64,000 bases of DNA, taken from positions 2,227,001 through 2,291,000 of the forward strand of contig NZ_CP009571.1 in NCBI RefSeq assembly GCF_000764535.1, given 5' to 3'. The number at the start of each line of letters is the position of its first letter. Position 1 is the first letter of the stretch. This DNA is from Sphingomonas taxi (GTDB taxonomy: Bacteria > Pseudomonadota > Alphaproteobacteria > Sphingomonadales > Sphingomonadaceae). Positions 28,523-36,336 of the stretch are shown piece by piece. A program made the translations under genes and the position numbers. Under the pieces are notes generated by a model. It was not told the origin of the DNA. It saw only the letters and a program-made list of their open reading frames with translations, and did not search any database.

Positions 28523-28972
28523 ATGCGCCGGACGCGAGTGGGAACGATGCTGGTGCTCGCCGCTGCACTGGCCGGCTGCGGCGGACCCGACCGGGTCGAG
28601 GTGGACGACGCCTGGATCCGCCTGCCGGCGGTGCCGGGCCGGCCGGGTGCGGCCTATTTCACGCTGCACGGCGGGCGGTCCGACGCGACGCTGATCGACG
28701 TCACCGCCAACATCGCGGTGCGCGCCGAGATGCACGAGAGCATGACCGGCCGGAACGGCATGGCCGCGATGAAGCCGCTCGCCCAAGTGGCCGTGCCGGC
28801 GAAAACCAAGGTCGCCTTCACTCCGGGCGGCCGCCACGTCATGCTGTTCAACATCAATTCCAAGGCGAAGGCGGGCAAGATCTACAAGCTGACGCTCAAT
28901 TTCGGCAATGGCGGCCGGCTGTACGTCGACGCGATGACGGTGGGCGCGGCCGCGCCGGCACCGGATTTCTGA
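28523..28972 (+). CDS. PCu(A)C family copper chaperone lipoprotein
   Basis: The 149-residue protein has a lipobox LAAALAGC (lipidated C19). The copper-binding set is visible: H71 in AEMHESM, M83, H105 and M107 in GRHVM, with the 21-residue gap between M83 and H105 typical of the family. PCu(A)C proteins deliver Cu(I) to cytochrome oxidase subunit II in the periplasm. ATG 28523 has GAGGAG just upstream. The stop overlaps the next gene by one base. Confidence 0.85.
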   Translation: MRRTRVGTMLVLAAALAGCGGPDRVEVDDAWIRLPAVPGRPGAAYFTLHGGRSDATLIDVTANIAVRAEMHESMTGRNGMAAMKPLAQVAVPAKTKVAFTPGGRHVMLFNINSKAKAGKIYKLTLNFGNGGRLYVDAMTVGAAAPAPDF

Positions 28973-29430
28973 TGGCGGATGCACGCCGCCCCCTAACCGC
29001 AGGCGAACGCGCGCTCGCGGCGTCGGTCTTCCGCGACACGATCGACTATGACGCGGTGCACCTGTCGCGGACCAAATGGGCGTTCTTCCAGCCGCGCGAC
29101 ACGGTGATGGCGCCGCGCGGCTGCATTCACTTCCACCCCAAGGGGCAGGGCTGGCGCGACGATTTCGCCGCCGCTGCGCTCACCGACCAGGGGCTGTTCA
29201 TCCACGAGATGGTCCACATCTGGCAGCATCAGCGCGGCATCTTCCTGCCGCTCGCGCGCCACCCTTGGTGTCGCTACGATTATGCGATCAAGCCCGGCCA
29301 GCCGCTCCACCGCTACGGCATCGAGCAACAGGGCGAGATCGTCCGTCACGCCTTCCTGCTCCGCCACGGCGCGCGCGTACCCGGCGCGCCGAGCCTCGCG
29401 CAATATGAGACCCTGCTGCCGTTCGGCTGA
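28972..29430 (+). CDS. Small HExxH-containing protein, putative metallopeptidase (vgr-related)
   Basis: The 152-residue protein has a zinc-binding-type motif H78-E79-M-V-H82 in FIHEMVHIWQHQRG, embedded in a compact protein without signal peptide. Similar proteins in sphingomonads carry the label vgr-related; no activity is known to me. The ATG at 28972 overlaps the copper-chaperone stop (TGATG), so it is translationally coupled to it. A third zinc ligand could be a later histidine or glutamate (for example in GEIVRHAFLL), but this cannot be assigned. Confidence 0.7.
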   Translation: MADARRPLTAGERALAASVFRDTIDYDAVHLSRTKWAFFQPRDTVMAPRGCIHFHPKGQGWRDDFAAAALTDQGLFIHEMVHIWQHQRGIFLPLARHPWCRYDYAIKPGQPLHRYGIEQQGEIVRHAFLLRHGARVPGAPSLAQYETLLPFG

Positions 29431-29449
29431 GCGCCCGCCGCAAGACCTT

Positions 29450-29517
29450 CCGTTCGCCCTGAGCCTGTCGAAAGGTGGGTGAGTCTCAATGCCCCTTCGA
29501 CAGGCTCAGGGCCAACG
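29450..29517. repeat. REP-like inverted repeat (GAGCCTGTCGAA family), second copy
   Basis: The left arm CGTTCGCCCTGAGCCTGTCG and the right arm CGACAGGCTCAGGGCCAACG are near-perfect complements. The spacer includes GTGAGTCTCA, again similar to the copy at 6299-6366. It sits between the convergent HExxH gene and thrC and is probably a bidirectional terminator or REP element. Confidence 0.8.
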
Positions 29518-29526
29518 GGGGATGAT

Positions 29527-30753
29527 TTACAGCATGTCGAAGTCGATCGCGCCATGCCGGTCGAGCGTGCGCGGCGCCTCGGGCATCGGATATTTGAGCC
29601 CGGTCGCGCAGTTGAACAGCACCACCCGCTCGTCCTCGTCGACCTCGCCGGTGCGCAGCGCCTCGCGATAGGCGGCGAGCGTCGCGCCGCCTTCCGGACA
29701 CAGCAGCAGCCCGTCCTTGCGCGCGGCCTCGTCGACCGCCTTGAGGATCGCCGGATCGCCGACCCCCAGCGCCTTGCCGCCGCTCGCGCGCACCGCGCGC
29801 AGGATCAGGAAATCGCCCACCGCCTTGGGCACGCGGATGCCCGCGGCGACGGTATGCGCGTCCTCCCAGCGTTCCGCATGTTCGACGCCGTCCTCGAAGG
29901 CGCGGACGATCGGCGCGCACCCCGACGCCTGCACCGCATACATGCGCGGCCGCTTGGCGCCGATCCAGCCGAGCGCCTCCAGTTCGTCGAACGCCTTCCA
30001 CATGCCGATCAGGCCGGTGCCGCCGCCGGTCGGGTAGAAGATCGCATCGGGCAGCTCCCAGCCGAATTGCGCGGCGAGCTCCAGCCCCATCGTCTTCTTG
30101 CCCTCGATCCGATAGGGCTCCTTGAGCGTCGAGAAATCGAACCAGCGTCCCTCGGCGGCGCCCTTGCCGACGATCGCGCCGCAATCGTCGATCAGGCCGT
30201 TGACCCGCCACACCCGCGCGCCCTGCATCGCGATCTCGCGCACGTTCACCTCGGGCGTATCCTCGGGACAGAAGACGATCGTCTCGATCCCCACCCGGGT
30301 CGCATAAGCGGCAAGCGCCGCCCCGGCATTGCCGTTGGTCGGCATCGCGATGCGGGTGACGCCAAGCTCCTTGGCCATCGCCACCGCCATCACCAGCCCG
30401 CGCGCCTTGAAGCTGCCGGTCGGCAACCGCCCCTCGTCCTTGACCCACACGTTGGCACTGCCCGCGCTTCTCGGGATCGGGATCAGCGGCGTCTCGATCT
30501 CGCCGAGGCTGACCACGTCCTCGGTCCGCCGCACCGGTAGCAGCTCGCGCCACCGCCACATGTCGGTCTGCCGTGCCGCCAGCGCGTCGCGCGACAGGGT
30601 CGTCTTCACCGCGTCGAGGTCGTAGCGCACTAGCAACGGCCGCCCGGCACGCGACAGGCCATGCAGCCGGTCCGCCTCGTAGCGCTCGCCGGTCAGCGAG
30701 CATTCGAGATGCGTGACGAAGGTCGGGCGATCGGTGGTTAGATTGGGGTTCAT
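29527..30753 (-). CDS. thrC: Threonine synthase
   Basis: The 408-residue PLP enzyme converts O-phosphohomoserine to threonine. It is the class related to plant and archaeal enzymes, with an N-terminal C-x-x-T (LECSLTG) region and the PLP lysine K116 in PTGSFKARG. The PLP phosphate-binding loop is IFYPTGGGTGLIGMWKAF, shown in part. The N-terminal block THLECSLTGERYEADRL is typical. A related threonine/serine-dehydratase fold is excluded by the overall match. It is divergent from brnTA. Confidence 0.9.
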   Translation of the reverse strand: MNPNLTTDRPTFVTHLECSLTGERYEADRLHGLSRAGRPLLVRYDLDAVKTTLSRDALAARQTDMWRWRELLPVRRTEDVVSLGEIETPLIPIPRSAGSANVWVKDEGRLPTGSFKARGLVMAVAMAKELGVTRIAMPTNGNAGAALAAYATRVGIETIVFCPEDTPEVNVREIAMQGARVWRVNGLIDDCGAIVGKGAAEGRWFDFSTLKEPYRIEGKKTMGLELAAQFGWELPDAIFYPTGGGTGLIGMWKAFDELEALGWIGAKRPRMYAVQASGCAPIVRAFEDGVEHAERWEDAHTVAAGIRVPKAVGDFLILRAVRASGGKALGVGDPAILKAVDEAARKDGLLLCPEGGATLAAYREALRTGEVDEDERVVLFNCATGLKYPMPEAPRTLDRHGAIDFDML

Positions 30754-30791
30754 GGCGACGATACTAGCCTTGCCAACGGCATAGCGTCCAC

Positions 30792-30820
30792 TTGATTGAA
30801 GTGCAGATCGTAGTTACGAT
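30792..30820 (+). promoter_or_regulatory. Promoter of brnTA
   Basis: TTGATT (30792-30797) and TACGAT (30815-30820) are separated by exactly 17 bp. The -10 box ends 5 bp before the brnT ATG, so the transcript would be leaderless or nearly so. The -10 box is part of the palindrome at 30807-30820. Confidence 0.6.
30807..30820. promoter_or_regulatory. Palindromic operator, putative BrnA binding site
   Basis: ATCGTA-GT-TACGAT is a perfect 6-bp inverted repeat with a 2-bp centre. It covers the -10 box and the end of the spacer. BrnA antitoxins bind their own promoter and repress it, alone or with BrnT; the place and symmetry fit such a site. Binding itself is inferred. Confidence 0.55.
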
Positions 30821-30825
30821 TAGCT

Positions 30826-31107
30826 ATGGACATCACGTTCGATCCGGCGAAGGACGTGATCAATCGTGCCAAACATGGCGTGCCGCTGGCTTTTGGCGAA
30901 TGGATATTCGCTGACGGCAATGTGCTTCTGATCCCGTCGGCGCGACCGGAGGATGGCGAGGAGCGTTGGAAAGCGGTCGGCAGGGTCGGCGACCGTCTAT
31001 GGACGGCAGTGTATGTCGAACGCGACCAGACGACCCGGTTCATATCGGTAAGGAAAAGCAACGATGCAGAAGCTCGCGGATATCATCGCCATTCCGGCGG
31101 ATCCTGA
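30826..31107 (+). CDS. brnT: BrnT family toxin
   Basis: The 93-residue protein matches the BrnT family: MDITFDPAKDVINRAKHGVPL at the N-terminus, then EERWKAVGRVGDRLWTAVY and RFISVRKSNDAEARGYH, shown in part. The family is a RelE-like ribonuclease that blocks translation. The gene overlaps brnA by 44 bp, the usual toxin-first order. It starts at ATG 30826, close to the promoter's -10 box. All core segments are present, so it looks functional. Confidence 0.92.
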   Translation: MDITFDPAKDVINRAKHGVPLAFGEWIFADGNVLLIPSARPEDGEERWKAVGRVGDRLWTAVYVERDQTTRFISVRKSNDAEARGYHRHSGGS

Positions 31108-31318
31108 CGATCCTGAGGATTTCGACGTCACCGAAGAAGCGCTGCAACAGGCGCTGGCGGAACGGCGTAAGCGCCTGCGCCGACGTGGCGCCCAGGCAAC
31201 GCCGACCAAGAAGCTGGTGACGCTACGCCTCGATCCCGACGTGATCGACAAGTTCCGCGCCACCGGTCCGGGCTGGCAGGCGCGGATCAACGATGTGTTG
31301 AAGGCGGCGCAGGTCTGA
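31064..31318 (+). CDS. brnA: BrnA family antitoxin
   Basis: The 84-residue protein has an acidic N-terminal region (DDPEDFDVTEEALQQALAERR) that would wrap the toxin. The C-terminal DNA-binding part contains KKLVTLRLDPDVIDKFRATGPGWQARINDVL, given here in part, with the W-Q-x-R-I-N pattern characteristic of BrnA. It overlaps the toxin gene and presumably autoregulates via the palindrome at 30807-30820. Confidence 0.92.
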   Translation: MQKLADIIAIPADPDDPEDFDVTEEALQQALAERRKRLRRRGAQATPTKKLVTLRLDPDVIDKFRATGPGWQARINDVLKAAQV

Positions 31319-31337
31319 TCCCGCGCCGCCGCGCACC

Positions 31338-31892
31338 TCAATCCGGCTTCTTCGCCACGCCGACCAGCGCCGGGCGCAGCAGGCGATCCTTGAGCATATA
31401 GCCCGCCTGCATCTCCTGCACGATCGTGCCGGGCTCGGCATCGCTCGGCACTTCCATCATCGCCTGATGCTTGTTGGGATCGAGCATCGCGCCCATCGCC
31501 TCGACCTTGGTGATGCCGTTGCGCGTGAACACGCTGTCCAGCTCGCGCCCCGTCGCTTCCAGACCGGTGACCAGGCCCTTCAGCCGCTCGTCGCCGCGCA
31601 GGTCGGCGGGGATCGCCGACAGGCCGCGCGCCAGATTATCGGCGACCGACAGGATGTCGCGCGCGAACGAGGTGGTCGCATAGTTGCGCGCGTCGGCGAC
31701 TTCCTTCTCGGTACGGCGGCGGACGTTCTGGATTTCGGCCTGCGCATAGAGCGTCTGCTGCTTGGCGTCGGCGAGCTGGTTCTCGAGGTCGGCGATCCGC
31801 GCCGCCGCATCGTCATGCTCCGCCACTTCGGGAGCGGCCTCCGCCGTCTCCTGGCGCAGTGCTTCCACGTCGATCTTGGTCTCTTCGGTCAT
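31338..31892 (-). CDS. grpE: Nucleotide exchange factor GrpE
   Basis: The 184-residue DnaK co-chaperone has a coiled-coil N-terminal half (ARIADLENQLADAKQQTLYAQAEIQNVRRR, shown in part) and a C-terminal beta-domain with EPGTIVQEMQAGYMLKDRLLRPALVGVAKKP, the GrpE signature region. It lies 16 bp downstream of hrcA in one operon. Together with dnaK/dnaJ it completes the Hsp70 set within 7 kb, in two separate transcripts. Confidence 0.96.
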   Translation of the reverse strand: MTEETKIDVEALRQETAEAAPEVAEHDDAAARIADLENQLADAKQQTLYAQAEIQNVRRRTEKEVADARNYATTSFARDILSVADNLARGLSAIPADLRGDERLKGLVTGLEATGRELDSVFTRNGITKVEAMGAMLDPNKHQAMMEVPSDAEPGTIVQEMQAGYMLKDRLLRPALVGVAKKPD

Positions 31893-31908
31893 GTAGGTCC
31901 CTGTAGTG

Positions 31909-32949
31909 TCAGCCCATCAAACGGGCGAGCGTTGCCGCCGTGAAATCCACCATGGGCACGACGCGCGCATAGTTCAACCGCGTCGGCCCGATCACCCCGA
32001 CCACGCCGACCACCCTGCCGCCGGGTCCGCGGAACGGCCGCGCGATCACCGAAGACCCTGACAAGGCGAACAATTTGTTCTCTGCACCGATGAAGATGCG
32101 GGTCGCGTCGCCGGCGCTCGCGCTGTCGAGCAATTGCGCGATTTCCTGTTTGCCCTCGAGATCGTCGAGCAGGTCGCGCACCCGGTCGAGGTCGGCAGCG
32201 GCGGCGGCGTCGATCAGCCGCCCCTGGCCGCGCACGATCAGCACCGGCCGCCGTGCGCCATCCTCGCTCCACACCGCAAGGCCGGCTTCGACCAGCGCCC
32301 GCGCCGCGCCGTCGAGTGCCGCCTCGCCCTCCGCCATCTGCCGCCCGACGCGGGCCCGCGCCTCAGCGAGCGTCAGGCCGGACAGCGTCGCGGTCATGTA
32401 ATTGCCCGCCTCGACCAATGCCGAGGGCGTCATCCCGGCGGGCAATTGGATCACCCGGTTCTCGACCGACCCGTCCTCGCTGACCAGCACCGCCATCGCC
32501 TGATCGGGCGACAGCGCGACGAAGCCGATCGAGCGCAACGCCAGCTCACGCTTGGGCACCATCACCAGCCCCGCACAGGCCGACAGGCCGGACAGCGCGG
32601 CGGTCGTTGCCGCCAGCGCCTCCTCAACCGGACCGCGATGCCCGGCGCGCGCCTCGATCGCCGCGCGTTCCTCGGCGGAGGGTTCGAGCGCCTGCATCAT
32701 CCCGTCGACGAACAGGCGCAGCCCGCGTTCGGTCGGGATGCGACCGGCGCTGGTATGCGGGCTGGCGAGCAGCCCCAGTTCCTCCAGCTCCTGCATCACC
32801 CCGCGGATCGACGCCGGCGACAGATTGAGGCCGGAGGCGATCGCGATCGTCTTCGACCCCACCGGCATGCCGTTTTCGACATAGCCGTCGACCACCGCAC
32901 GAAAGATGTCGCGGGCGCGATCGGTAAGCTCGGTGACCGGTGGTGCCAT
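31909..32949 (-). CDS. hrcA: Heat-inducible transcription repressor HrcA
   Basis: The 346-residue repressor normally binds CIRCE operators and controls groESL. It has an N-terminal winged HTH (residues 5-75, VTELTDRARDIFRAVVDGYVENGMPVGSKTIA region), then the GAF-like dimerisation/ligand domain. The C-terminal text NYARVVPMVDFTAATLARLMG is typical. No CIRCE (TTAGCACTC-N9-GAGTGCTAA) was seen in the window, so its target is elsewhere, presumably upstream of groES. It is cotranscribed with grpE. Confidence 0.95.
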   Translation of the reverse strand: MAPPVTELTDRARDIFRAVVDGYVENGMPVGSKTIAIASGLNLSPASIRGVMQELEELGLLASPHTSAGRIPTERGLRLFVDGMMQALEPSAEERAAIEARAGHRGPVEEALAATTAALSGLSACAGLVMVPKRELALRSIGFVALSPDQAMAVLVSEDGSVENRVIQLPAGMTPSALVEAGNYMTATLSGLTLAEARARVGRQMAEGEAALDGAARALVEAGLAVWSEDGARRPVLIVRGQGRLIDAAAAADLDRVRDLLDDLEGKQEIAQLLDSASAGDATRIFIGAENKLFALSGSSVIARPFRGPGGRVVGVVGVIGPTRLNYARVVPMVDFTAATLARLMG

Positions 32950-32954
32950 ATGCT

Positions 32955-33470
32955 CTATCTAGGACGCGCGCCGTCGCCGATAAAGGCGCCGATCGGCAAC
33001 ACCTGCGGCGCCTCCCGCAACGCGCGGAACATCGCGGCATTCTGCGCCATGTCGCAGCCGAAATAGGCGTCGAGATGCGATGCCGCGGCGCCACCGCCCG
33101 TCCACCGCACGTCGACGGACGACTGGTCGGTCGCCGCCGGGGTGCAGCCGGGCTCGCCCGCCCGCAAGGATCGCTCGCCGCGGGGACGATATGGCGCCAG
33201 CCGTGCCGCGAACAGATGATAGGCCGCCGGCGACGCCTGAAAGCTGCGCGTCCCGGTCACCGTGGTGAAGCGCTGCCCCTCGAACGTGCCCTTGCCGTCC
33301 GGCGCGATCGTCACCGCGTAAACCGGACAGGTGCCAAAGCACGCGCCGGTTTCGTAACGGATCGTCTCGCTTGCCACCGCCGACGTCGCCCCGTCGCGCG
33401 ATGCGTCGACCACCACACAGGCTGACAGGCTCATCGCCGCCAATGCCAGACCCGCGAACCGCTTACGCAT
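32955..33470 (-). CDS. DUF6438-like lipoprotein of unknown function
   Basis: The 171-residue protein has a lipobox MSLSAC (lipidated C18). The mature part contains TIRYETGACFGTCPVYAVTIAPDG, shown here in part, and later YFGCDMAQNAAMF; the conserved CFGxCP form resembles DUF6438 lipoproteins. Four cysteines in the mature protein suggest disulfides. Its stop lies 5 bp before the hrcA start, so it is first in the operon with hrcA and grpE. A link to the stress response is inferred from context only. Confidence 0.75.
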   Translation of the reverse strand: MRKRFAGLALAAMSLSACVVVDASRDGATSAVASETIRYETGACFGTCPVYAVTIAPDGKGTFEGQRFTTVTGTRSFQASPAAYHLFAARLAPYRPRGERSLRAGEPGCTPAATDQSSVDVRWTGGGAAASHLDAYFGCDMAQNAAMFRALREAPQVLPIGAFIGDGARPR

Positions 33471-33551
33471 GCCCTTCTCCCCTTTGCTCACCACTGGCGT
33501 GTGCCAGCCGTGCCGTCTAGGGCTGCGCCATCGAACCTTGAGGAGAGTTGA

Positions 33552-34265
33552 ATGCGCCCCAGTGGCCGCGCCCCCGACCAGATGCGGGCGATCACCATCG
33601 AACCGAACTTCACCCGCCACGCCGAGGGATCGGTGCTGGTCGGCTTCGGCGACACCAAGGTGCTCGTCACGGCCAGCCTCGAGGAGCGCGTGCCGCCGTT
33701 CCTGCGCGGCAAGGGCGAAGGCTGGGTGACCGCCGAATATGGCATGCTGCCCCGCGCCACCCACACCCGCGGCAGCCGCGAGGCCGCCAAGGGCAAACAG
33801 TCGGGTCGCACGCAGGAGATCCAGCGGCTGATCGGCCGCTCGCTGCGCTCGGTGGTCGACATGAAGCTGCTCGGCGAGCGCCAGATCACGCTCGACTGCG
33901 ACGTCCTCCAGGCCGACGGCGGCACCCGCACCGCCGCGATCTCGGGCGCCTGGGTCGCGCTGCGCCTCGCGGTCAACACTTTGCTCACCAGCGGCAAGCT
34001 GACCGTCGACCCGATCCGGCAGAAGGTCGCCGCGGTGAGCTGCGGCATCTATCAGGGTACGCCGGTGCTCGACCTCGACTATCTCGAGGATTCGGCGGCG
34101 GATGCCGACGGCAATTTCGTCCTGCTCGAAAACGGCAATATCGCCGAGGCGCAGGCGACCGCCGAACATGCCACCTATGACGAGGAGGCGCTGCTCCGCC
34201 TGCTCCGCCTCGCGCGGATCGGCTGCACCGAGATCTTCGCCGCGCAGGATCGCGCCGTCCGATGA
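33552..34265 (+). CDS. rph: Ribonuclease PH
   Basis: The 237-residue phosphorolytic 3'-5' exoribonuclease trims tRNA 3' ends. It has [20 protein letters not shown] at the N-terminus, [19 protein letters not shown], the phosphate-binding [20 protein letters not shown], and [20 protein letters not shown], all shown in part. It contains all family blocks. It is divergent from the hrcA operon and is followed by rdgB with a 4-bp overlap. Confidence 0.97.
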   Translation: MRPSGRAPDQMRAITIEPNFTRHAEGSVLVGFGDTKVLVTASLEERVPPFLRGKGEGWVTAEYGMLPRATHTRGSREAAKGKQSGRTQEIQRLIGRSLRSVVDMKLLGERQITLDCDVLQADGGTRTAAISGAWVALRLAVNTLLTSGKLTVDPIRQKVAAVSCGIYQGTPVLDLDYLEDSAADADGNFVLLENGNIAEAQATAEHATYDEEALLRLLRLARIGCTEIFAAQDRAVR

Positions 34266-34888
34266 GCGGCGAGGGCGACACGCCGCAGGCGATCCGCAAG
34301 CTCGCCCCCGGCCGGCTGGTCATCGCCAGCCACAATGCGGGCAAGGTGCGTGAGATCGCCGAGCTGCTCGGCCCCTATGGCATCGAGCCCGTCTCGGCGG
34401 GCGAGCTCGACCTGCCCGAGCCCGAGGAAACCGGCACCACCTTCGTCGCCAACGCCGAGCTGAAGGCGTTGCAGGCGGCGGACCTGTCCGGCCTGCCCGC
34501 GCTCGCCGACGACAGCGGCCTGTGCGTCGATGCGCTGGGCGGCGACCCCGGCATCTTCTCCGCGCGCTGGGCGGGGGAGTCGAAGGACTTCGATCTCGCG
34601 ATGCGGCTGGTCGAGGATCGCCTCAACGAAGAGCCCGACCTGCCGCGCAGCGCGCATTTCGTCTGCGCGCTCGCGCTCGCCTGGCCCGACGGCCATGTCG
34701 AATGGTTCGAGGGTCGCGTCGACGGCACTCTCGTTTGGCCACCGCGCGGCGGCAACGGCTTCGGCTATGACGCGATGTTCCTGCCCGAGGGCGGACCTCA
34801 GACGTTCGGCGAAATGGACGCCGCCGCCAAGCACGCGATCAGCCACCGCGCCGACGCGTTCCGGCAATTGGTCGCCGCGGTCCTCTGA
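34262..34888 (+). CDS. rdgB: RdgB/HAM1 family non-canonical purine NTP pyrophosphatase
   Basis: The 208-residue enzyme hydrolyses dITP and XTP and so keeps them out of DNA. The N-terminal substrate motif is [13 protein letters not shown], followed by [14 protein letters not shown] and [28 protein letters not shown] and the C-terminal [12 protein letters not shown] are the later HAM1 blocks. The start overlaps rph (ATGA). The rph-rdgB order is common in alphaproteobacteria, often followed by hemW. Confidence 0.96.
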   Translation: MSGEGDTPQAIRKLAPGRLVIASHNAGKVREIAELLGPYGIEPVSAGELDLPEPEETGTTFVANAELKALQAADLSGLPALADDSGLCVDALGGDPGIFSARWAGESKDFDLAMRLVEDRLNEEPDLPRSAHFVCALALAWPDGHVEWFEGRVDGTLVWPPRGGNGFGYDAMFLPEGGPQTFGEMDAAAKHAISHRADAFRQLVAAVL

Positions 34889-34892
34889 GGCG

Positions 34893-35519
34893 ATGACGGG
34901 CGTCGATCCGGTCCTCGTGCGGGGCTGGCTTGCCGCCCGTTCGCTCTCGCGCGGCCTGCCCGCGCCGGTCGCCGACCATGGCGGCTGGCGCGTCGACACC
35001 GGCGGACCGGTCGAACGCCGCCGCCATCTCTTCGCCGAGGTCGGTCCGGGCCTGACCGCCCTACTCGCGACGATCGACACGCCGGGCGTTTTCGTGAAGC
35101 TCTGCGCCGACGCCGGCACGTTCCGCGCGCTGCTGCCGCCGCATTGGATGATCACCGACGCGAATTGCATGATGGTGCCGGAGCGGGCTGCCCTGACGCC
35201 GCCGGTCGTGCCGCCGGGCTATCGGCTGGCGACGGTTCGCGACGGCGGCGTCACGCATGCGACGATCGCCGCGCCCGATGGCGTCCTTGCGGCGAGCGGC
35301 CATGCGGCGGAACTGGACGGCATCTTCGTGTACGACCGCATCGTGGTCGAGGACGCGCACCGCCGCCGCGGATTGGGACGGGCATTGATGATGGCGCTGG
35401 GCGCGCATTGCACGTCGACGTCACGTCAAGTGCTGACGGCCACCGCGATGGGCGCCGCGCTCTATGCGACGCTCGGCTGGCGGGTTTATGCGCCGTATAC
35501 GACGGCGACGATCCCCTGA
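34893..35519 (+). CDS. GNAT family N-acetyltransferase
   Basis: The 208-residue protein has a C-terminal GNAT domain: GIFVYDRIVVEDAHRRRGLGRALMMALG contains the pyrophosphate-binding R/Q-x-x-G-x-G/A-like loop (RRRGLGRA), then LTATAMGAALYATLGWRVY. The N-terminal part (residues 1-120) resembles the FR47-like group with GVFVKLCADAGTFRALL. The substrate is not known. ATG 34893 lies 4 bp after the rdgB stop, so it is cotranscribed with rph-rdgB. Confidence 0.78.
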   Translation: MTGVDPVLVRGWLAARSLSRGLPAPVADHGGWRVDTGGPVERRRHLFAEVGPGLTALLATIDTPGVFVKLCADAGTFRALLPPHWMITDANCMMVPERAALTPPVVPPGYRLATVRDGGVTHATIAAPDGVLAASGHAAELDGIFVYDRIVVEDAHRRRGLGRALMMALGAHCTSTSRQVLTATAMGAALYATLGWRVYAPYTTATIP

Positions 35520-35590
35520 TTCCGCCCCCGCAAGGGCAAGGCAATCGTATATGACCGTTTGGAGTGGTGCGCGGCCTTTATATCCCCGTC

Positions 35591-35663
35591 ATGCCGGACT
35601 CGATCCGGCATCCCGCTTCTTCGTCCCACTGGAGGAAGCGGGACCCCGGCGCAGGGCCGGGGT
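35591..35663. repeat. Compound palindromes (ATGCCGGA and ACCCCGGC families)
   Basis: Stems: ATGCCGGA with loop CTCGA (35591-35611), a CCCGCTTC / GGAAGCGGG pair in the middle, and ACCCCGGC-GCAGG-GCCGGGGT (35643-35663). It is a mosaic of the same motifs as at 25060-25132. The surrounding gap (35520-35754) shows no gene and no clear promoter. Confidence 0.75.
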
Positions 35664-35754
35664 GACGAATCCGATGAGGAAGCCGAATGCACCTCATCAC
35701 CAAAGCCATATGCCATAGCCCTGCCCTCAAGGAGGAGGAGTGGGCGTTCCGCCC

Positions 35755-36315
35755 TCAATACGCCACCGTCCCCCAGACATTGCCCGGTGGCGAATAGCGG
35801 CACACCACGAAATCGTCCTTCGCGTTGCTCGCCAGCGCGCAGCCGACCTGCGTCGTCCCGCGCCAGACGATCTGCGTGTAATGGCCGACGTCCTCCCAGC
35901 GTCCGGTCTTGCTCGATTGCGGCACCGGCAGGTTTACGAAGTCCTTCTTCTCCGCCACCCAATGGCCGACCATCTCGTCGAAACGATAGGCGCCGCGCGT
36001 GCCGGTCCACAGATTCTCGCCCTCGCGGTCCATCCCCAGCGACTGCGGCGCATGTTCGAACCGCCCGGTGCGCGCCATCACCTGCGCATAGGCGAGGGCC
36101 GAGGCGGCGAGCGGCTCGCTCCACGTCAGCGGCGCGACGCCGACATCGGCGCGGGCGCGATTCTGCCCGGTCAGCATCGCCTCGCGCAGCAGCACCGACC
36201 CGCGCGGGGCCGGCGCGGCGCTCGCGCGCGGCTCGACGACGCGCTCGGGGCCCTGCGTGCATCCGGTGGCGAAGAGCAGGCCCGCTGCGAGCCATGAGTG
36301 GCGTTTCCATGTCAT
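35755..36315 (-). CDS. CAP-domain (SCP/PR1-like) lipoprotein
   Basis: The 186-residue protein has a short lipoprotein-type leader (WLAAGLLFATGC, C19). The CAP-domain motifs are NRARADVGVAPLTWSEPLAASA, GENLWTG, VGHWVAEKKDF and the signature GHYTQIVWRGTTQVGCALA, several shown in part. The CAP cavity histidines and glutamates appear intact. Function could be lipid binding or a peptidase-like role; it is not known. It is the first of two CAP proteins in the window and is divergent from hemW with a 21-bp gap. A start at 36324 is possible. Confidence 0.85.
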   Translation of the reverse strand: MTWKRHSWLAAGLLFATGCTQGPERVVEPRASAAPAPRGSVLLREAMLTGQNRARADVGVAPLTWSEPLAASALAYAQVMARTGRFEHAPQSLGMDREGENLWTGTRGAYRFDEMVGHWVAEKKDFVNLPVPQSSKTGRWEDVGHYTQIVWRGTTQVGCALASNAKDDFVVCRYSPPGNVWGTVAY

Positions 36316-36336
36316 TGCCGCCATATCGGCAGCATC

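Noticed and set aside
31909..33551. CIRCE operator in the hrcA or dnaK region
   Set aside because: No TTAGCACTC-N9-GAGTGCTAA inverted repeat was found in either gap.
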